Source: Spisula solida
Taxonomy: Eukaryota; Mollusca; Bivalvia; Venerida; Mactridae
Reading direction: 5' to 3'
NCBI GenBank assembly: GCA_947247005.1
Contig: OX365948.1
Coordinates: 39,932,601 to 39,996,600, forward strand
DNA length: 64,000 nt
Shown: piece by piece, positions 49,852-64,000 of the stretch
Position numbering within the stretch: position 1 is the first letter of the stretch
How the letters are laid out: every line of letters starts with the position of its first letter
Notes under the pieces: model-generated
Seen by the model: only the letters and a program-made list of their open reading frames with translations
Told to the model about the DNA's origin: nothing
Databases searched by the model: none
Made by a program: the position numbers and the translations under genes

Positions 49852-52211
49852 TGAAATTAACTGTTGGTTTTGAAAATATATGATTTTATCATAGTTCCAA
49901 TGTATAATTATAAAATGAGAGAATTGTTTTGTTTGCGATTTCTGTCAATGCCATGTAGCAATAAATGTCATTTAACTATAGAGGACACAGTTCATGTTTT
50001 CTTGATAGCCATGCGGTATATATCTATTCACGTTTGAACATAGTGGAATATACACGAAAGTTAAAATTGCATCTGTATAGCTTGATTGGTCGACATTTAT
50101 CGAAAAGGGGCAGTTCCAGGACTAGGTTACCGGGTACTATGAATAGGTAGTCGACATATGGCGGAAAAAATGTTGGTGTGCACTTTAAACACACCCAAAA
50201 GATTCAGTATAGTCTAACTCTGACATTTTATATACAAATGTAGCCTACCTCAAATTAAAACGTACGTATCTATGTTTCCTGTTGTACATTATAAAACATT
50301 AGTTTCTTAGGATGCAACCATTCTTTAATTATTCGAGAAAATGAATTTATTGTTACTTTCGGTTGGACATGACTACGATAACAATTATCATAAATATTAT
50401 TTATTACGCTTGCTATATATGTTGCAAGTATACTATGTTTTTGGGATGTGCTGTGCAGTGCGAATCTTATAAAGTACTTTTCTGTTCTGTTATGTTCTAT
50501 TATTCAAATTACATCAGTTATTAATTAATAACCATAATTGTTTCTCAAGATTTTCTCGGTGTCTGTTCAATTAGAAATTAATTAGCGGAGTTACTTGAAT
50601 GAACATCCACAAACTGAGGTGGCAAAACATTAAATTACGTGTTTTTAGGTATAAATCAAAACTGCTGGTGTTTCGGCCAAACCCACCCATCCATTTTGCG
50701 GAATTACCATGGACTAAAAACCTACGAACAATGAACTCGGTCATTCAGGTATCCGAACCATTAATCACTATCCGAAAATCTGCATAATTAGTTTTCCCCC
50801 AATTTCAGGTGGCATTGTATTGAATCAGTCACGGTTCCTTGCATTGATTTTGCTTCCTCCAGTCGGCTCATGTCTGTGATTTACAGAGCCTGTCCTTTAC
50901 TGTTCCGATAATAGCATTGTTCCTGTTCTATCATCTTATGTTGCTCCTTCATCGAGACGTTTTCTCGAAATAGAGAGGCGAGAAGCAAATAGGCAATTGA
51001 ATTAGTTGCCGATAGTTGTATTATAATCGCTTTAAAATCTAATGAGTGCAAATTGAGATCTTCTATTGGACACCATTGCTTGGTGGTTAGATCAGCTTTT
51101 AATTCTCCCGGAATTATTATCTTTAGTGCGCGGTGGTTAATTTGATCTGTCCGGTTGACACTCCTGCGAGTAATTCTGTCATAACGATCCAAAAATATGA
51201 AACTGATCACCAACGAAGTCTCGCCTTTTCCCGCGAAGATGTATGGCTTTTGGTGTAGCAGTCATGTAATAGAGTGATCGATTCATGAATAATTGAATTT
51301 GTCATCGAAATTCCATTTCTGTGATTAATTTCGTGAAGGACGACTTAGACCGTATATCGGGATTAATTTTCCGTACTTATAATGCGCAGTCCGGTGTTGT
51401 TTCATTTATACTCAACCCATACGCCATTTGTAAAGCGCGCTACCTATCCGACATACACACTTATTTCTTATTCTGTGAAAGCAATTAAAGGAACATTCTA
51501 AGAATTATTTTTAAAATGAATTAGATATGGACCATGATCAGATTAGTCAAATTGTTTCGTTCCTAACACTGCACAGTAATTCTATTTAAACGATTATTCT
51601 TAATATGGATCCTTAACAAATGTGCTGGAAATGGTCACAGCCTACCAATGCGTGCTCAATCAGTACTAATATGAATCTGAACTTTAGGGAGCTGTGCAGC
51701 AAAATGAATGAGACAACAGTAGGTTTGACTGTTGAATACAGTGCTTAATGACATATCTATGTGATCGGTTTCCTTTTAAAATAAAGTCGTTACTTACTTA
51801 CTTTTTGTGACCATTTTGCTGTAGCGCCTTTTTCAATCAAAAGCTATTGTCGATTAAATAAAATAAAACAAATTAACCCATATTCTATATACAGGTAATA
51901 TGTCTTAATGTTGCTCAAACTTTTGAAGTTGTTTGTTTGTCATCGTATTCGTAGTAATTAAATTCAACTAAAAGACAAATAAGTTTACATATGCTTAAAA
52001 CATTGGGACCATTTCTCACATGAGGGTCCAGCGGCCAGTTTCATTAAATACATCTTTGTTCTGTTGCAACATTACTTGTGGCTTAAACTCACTAATAAAA
52101 AACGGATCTTCCATTATTTTAAGCATGCTATGTTGTATTACTAGAATTAACCTACATTTTGAATAAAAATAAAAGTATATCGCTAGTAAAATATTGTAGG
52201 CTTCTTTTCAG

Positions 52212-52422
52212 GTATTCGACCTAAAATAGAAAATGGAAAACAGTTGATGATCACATCGTCTCTGTCAGGGGGAGCTCCTACGGACGTGTTCTGTTCGGTC
52301 CCAGGACGTCTTTCACTTCTTAGCTCAACGTCAAAGTACAAGGTCACAGTGGCAGAAGTACAGCGGCGGTTATCGCCACCAGAATGTCTCAACGCATCGT
52401 TACTAGGTGGAGTTTTAAGAAG
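52212..52422 (+). CDS. TFAP2: TFAP2 exon with start of DNA-binding domain
   Basis: A 211-bp exon completing the split glycine and coding [16 protein letters not shown] through ASLLGGVLR plus two bases of an arginine codon (residues about 241-311). From [20 protein letters not shown] through [20 protein letters not shown] it matches the AP-2 family nearly residue for residue. This conserved block leads into the basic region that contacts GCCN3GGC-type sites as a dimer in the nucleus. The acceptor is CTTTTCAG|GT at 52211 and the donor AGAAG|GTAGAT at 52422. The first 20 or so residues are not conserved with vertebrates, where an asparagine/isoleucine-rich linker occurs instead. Confidence 0.98.
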
Positions 52423-59774
<7,352 letters not shown>

Positions 59775-60977
59775 TGACACAAACATATAAAATATGCAAT
59801 TTTAGGATATACTTTAAAGGTTCTGCTCTCCAAATTGTAAATTTTGAAATAATTGCAAATGTTTTTTAAAGTCAGTGCAATGGATACGAATTACATGTAC
59901 TTTGTCAGGGTAGCCTATTAATAACATTGGAAAGTCGATAGAATCTATGAGAACGGCTTACAAGGGTAAATGTACCTGGTAATTGGTGACCTAACACCAT
60001 ATTTGGCCATATATTTGGGATGAAAAAATGACACTTCAAGCGTGTTTCAAAAGGGATATTTAATTTAGTTAGTTTTTAAATCATGTGCAATATTTTGATT
60101 GTCGTCTGGAGGCCATCACCTTTAGAAGTGGCATCCCATGTGTTTATATGGACATAACATGCTCCAAAGCCATACATAATATGTCTGGATAATATTTCGT
60201 TTCATTAATGATTTATCAATTTAAACAAAATTTTGTTTTTCTACAAAAATCGGTCTTTAACCCTTAACCAGGAATCTGCTAACTATAATGAAAATGCTGA
60301 TACTGATATATTATTTTTAATGAAAGTAAGTGTAATTGTAATTGTATTGTTACTGTTACATAATATCTTGATGAAAAGGTGTGTTCAACAGTTTTCAGTG
60401 CGTTTCTTTTCTATAACATATCATTTTATTTCTAAATATACTATTTTAAACCATCACCGTTTTATTCTGCAATACAAGTATTGTTCACATTCACAATGAA
60501 TATTATAAGTAAACAATACAATCAATTATTCTATAATGGATACAACTTATTAATAATAACAATTGTATCCACTAGATTTGTATAATTTAAACGAGTATGT
60601 CATTGATGGCGGTACTCAATATAATACGGTATGACTGACGATATATAACAATTGTTATTCATTATACCAATAATGTCTATATTATAATTTTGATGTATGT
60701 TATTACAAATGACTTGCGAGTTTAAAATACGGTATAGTCTGTAATTGTCGAACATTTCATTCTCTGATTCATTTTACGTCACAATTCTTCCTGTCAACGT
60801 CTTGTAAATGTAAATATTGACCTTTGTTGAGAGGTAGATGCCTTAGAGAGGTTTATTAGGTGGAAATTGTTAATTCTATGTGGGGAAATTGGTAACTACA
60901 TGTAGTACGATTTCTCATATGGTTTTATTTTAAGAGAGGTTGTTGAACAAAAATGGCTGTTCTCGGGAGGTTGCGCA

Positions 60978-60992
60978 CCCCCCCCCCCCCCC
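60978..60992. repeat. Poly-C tract, 15 bases
   Basis: An uninterrupted run of 15 C in otherwise AT-rich intron. Likely length-variable and error-prone in sequencing. Confidence 0.9.
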
Positions 60993-63725
60993 AATTATAC
61001 ATGTACATGTATCGGTATGTCATGTATGAGCCTAAGATGGCTTCGTATACTAGTATTTCAATTTGTCAGTTTATGTCCTAATTTCGACTTTTGGTGAAAA
61101 TGTTAGTTTGAATTTCCTGGACAATAGAATGAGATAATCGCACTTGGCTAATTGTAACATCTAAATTCAACAAGTCAAATTACAGGCATTGGAAGCGGTT
61201 TTAGTATATACACACAATCTGCCTCATTCAGCGACTGTGGTACTTTACAATAAAATTGGGGGAATTTATGAGATTTTAATGCTGTTTGCGTTACGTAATC
61301 AAATGTTAGAAGTCATTCAATAAATGGACTTTTAAATGAGCAATAACCACACATGTAATGTCCACTCGTGTAGTAATTGTTATGTTCATTCGAGTACCGC
61401 ATTGCGACGTCCCCGAAACTACCCTATTTTCCATCTGACGGCCCCGTTCAATCTAACATAAATAATGGCTCGCCAAACGTATAATTTATTTGCGAATGAA
61501 GTCGCATTTATACCGGATTGGAATTTTCGTTGTTACGGTGGCTGATGTGGTCACCATTGTTTGGGCCCCTGTGACACTTGAATAGTTGGCGACCAGTCTT
61601 GTTTATTTGTGTTACTAAACTCGTCAGAATTTCTTGGTGATGTTATGTATGGAAATTTTAGTTCGAAATGTGGGGTAGTATTTTGATAACAAAATCTCGC
61701 CCATCTATGTTTATTTACTTTGAATCTATTTGACAATGGACAATGACATGTCAGTCTCCGGTGTCACATAGTAATGTTCTGACGCAAAGTAGAGAATAAA
61801 CATCAAAGTCACGATTCTGAACTTGTATTAAAAAGATGCATCCACTGTTTATAAAAATATGCTGGAAATAAAGGCTTAAAACATCTTCGGTTCTGCAAAA
61901 TTACTGATTCCAATGACGCAAAAATGAACCATTAAGAATAAATGTGACCACCGACGGACACAGTTCAATAGAAAATCATATAAGAGCATGGTTATATTTA
62001 CTATGTACATTTTATGTTTAAATTATCATCTTCTTACTTTTACCAACGCCGGTCATTTTTTGTGGAATTTAAATGCTGCATCAAAGACTTTAAATGCATT
62101 TTTGTATATTTTTAGAACAATTATTCTTGTTGATATCAGAAGTTGAATTGTTAATTATACGCGTCAATGCAAATTTAATTAGATATTAGAAAAAATGTTT
62201 TTTATTATTTTTTTCCCGCTCATATTGCATGCTGTCAGTTGGTGTTGTAAACACTACTTTCAGGCAGATTACTTATTAGAAACATCAGTAATAATTTTTG
62301 ATTGATAATCATGATAAAATTTACAGTCCTTTCTGGAAGCACAGGTCGTACATCAATTGTCTCGTTGTACGATTCAAACGTCATGATGCTGTTCCATACC
62401 AACATAATATACTTTACTTAAACTATTTGATACTACATCTGTATGTAATAAAAAACATATCTCATATTATACATCCGTGCAAGGTAACGTGCACACATTA
62501 GATAAAATGTCATATTAAATTTCCACAGTTTAACAAACACCATTTTAACAATGGCAATGATTTAATCATAACATTCACCAAAACCAAAGTAATCTCCACA
62601 AAATAGTCAGCACGTAATGGTGGGTCTCTCATTATTCACTTCTTGTATATTCGCCGTTCACTGAATCAGTTCCATCTTTATTGTTGCGTACATGTGTGCA
62701 TTGAGTGCACGATGCTCGATTTTGTGTGGATTAATTAACTACCACCAAACCCTTTGCTGTAGCATTAATACATATTACCTCGAAGTAAACGACATAGTTG
62801 ACACGGAATGGTTCAAATAAGGAGCATGTGGCTCTAACATGCGTGGTAACACCATTTGTTGAGTGGTAAAGGACACGAGTGCACGGTTATGTGTTAATGT
62901 TAAATACATCAGTCTTACACGAAACGGTGAACATATTTTTCCACATCTGTATTTCAATCATAGGGATTGTGGCAATGTTTTAATTAAGCCGTTTTGTTCA
63001 GTTTTTAATATCTACGCCATTACTATTGTTACTCAACCATGAAGCAATTATTTTCATAACTGCCGTAACTTAACAAATCATTTTCTCCGCTCTAGTTTAC
63101 CTCTTAACACCACGTACTGTTGTACAAATCTTGTTAATGCACATTCATAAAGATATATACGTATATGTTCAAAGGGAATTTTATAAATCATCTCAATGTT
63201 CACGCTGTGCCTGTTATAGCTCTATAAAATTACAATCTGATTTACCCTGGTGCAGGCGTTCTATGCCTCTTGTAATTCGCACACCCACCCTGGGTATTCA
63301 CACATCTCTAGACAATTGATATGTGCCAACATTTCACCCACCGAAGACGATGTCCAGGGATCATCATTTACGAAACCTACTTTTTCAGCCGGTTCATCTT
63401 CCGGTTAAGGTTTAGAAATTCCTTCGCGTAGAGCTATTTTTCTACTCCTGCACATAATCACGTGCTATCTAAATCCCCTGCTTGTTTAATTACTTAAATA
63501 TTAGCCTGTGAAAACACACTCTTCAAGGATCAAAGAAACAATTTGTAGGGATTTCGTTTGATTGTGATGTTACTACTTTAAATTATTACCTAATACCGAG
63601 ATTCATTATGTATGTTATGTCGAATTGAGATTTTTCGCTGCGATTATATCATATGTTAAAGGAGCCGTATTGCCAGAATTTATATTTTCAAATGTAATGC
63701 GATATCTCAAAACCCCCCACTTAAA

Positions 63726-64000
63726 GAGACCGGTGTCCGATTTAGAAGATTAAATATTTCATTTTGATTTGATAAGTATGTCTGGTGTAATCGGAAGTGT
63801 GTAATTTTCGATCCGACACTTTTAGCCGATTTATTAGTTGTCCGAATTTATTTGTTGTCCGAAATTGTTCCTATTGTCCAATCTCTGTTTTGAGACCGGT
63901 GTCCCATTTGGTAGATTAAATATTAGATTTTAATACGATATGTATGACTGGTGTATTTGACAGTGTGCATTTTGAAATGACACTTTTATCTAATTTGTTG
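63726..64000. repeat. ~166-bp tandem repeat, two copies, running off the window
   Basis: GAGACCGGTGTCCGATTTAG at 63726 recurs at 63892 as GAGACCGGTGTCCCATTTGG. Both continue AGATTAAATATT, a TTTTGAT- or TTTTAAT-rich stretch, TATG-CTGGTGTA, AGTGTG and GACACTTTTA. Between them TTGTCCGAA is repeated three times. The second copy is truncated by the window edge. Confidence 0.88.

Larger units (their letters stand above)
45525..52211 (+). other. TFAP2 intron 3 (6,687 bp)
   Basis: Starts GTGAGG and ends CTTCTTTTCAG. Contains the 27-bp tandem array (47190-47590), the ~195-bp tandem duplication (47625-47985) and a small inverted repeat (49808-49851). A minus-strand open frame of 110 codons at 50881-51213 is not recognisable. 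Confidence 0.85.

Noticed and set aside
50881..51213. 110-codon minus-strand ORF in intron 3
   Set aside because: No recognisable domain, no supporting signals; length is within chance for the number of frames scanned.

Overview
This window is eukaryotic DNA, AT-rich and gene-poor, from an animal. The only gene I recognise is the 5' two-thirds of an AP-2 family transcription factor (TFAP2), read on the + strand. Its long introns with GT/AG splice sites, its non-vertebrate N-terminus, and the type of dispersed repeats around it point to a lophotrochozoan, most likely a bivalve mollusc. The species is not determinable from the sequence alone.

Layout. From 1 to about 32.5 kb I see no recognisable gene. 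This half is intergenic (or far-upstream TFAP2) DNA studded with unrelated tandem arrays: a 54-bp unit at 8.2-8.9 kb, a ~44-bp unit at 11.2-11.9 kb, a 36/44-bp unit at 12.4-13.5 kb, an AT-rich ~20-bp motif at 15.1-15.6 kb, 28/32-bp units at 20.4-20.7 kb, then three arrays in a row (41, 30/32 and 43 bp) at 25.6-27.3 kb. Between 19.7 and 24.3 kb lie MITE-like and hAT-like elements. They include a three-level nest: a ~150-bp repeat array interrupted by a ~140-bp repeat block, itself interrupted by a ~420-bp element with a ~10-bp flanking duplication.

A CpG-dense stretch with an inverted CCAAT box and a TATA box (32.57-32.9 kb) leads into a probable first coding exon at 33250-33456. Four further exons follow: 34730-35188, 45470-45524, 52212-52422 and 59651-59769. 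Their splice phases agree (0, 0, 1, 2), giving about 350 residues: a new N-terminus, the PPxY-type transactivation region, a short linker exon, and the start of the basic DNA-binding domain. The rest of the basic region and the helix-span-helix dimerisation domain must lie beyond base 64000. Intron lengths are about 1.3, 10.3, 6.7 and 7.2 kb.

The introns hold a 270-bp MITE (44664-44933), a 27-bp tandem array (47190-47590), a ~195-bp tandem duplication, and an unassigned antisense ORF of 129 codons (42651-43040). The last 275 bases begin another ~166-bp tandem repeat that runs off the window. I found no rRNA, tRNA, CRISPR or prokaryotic operon structure.
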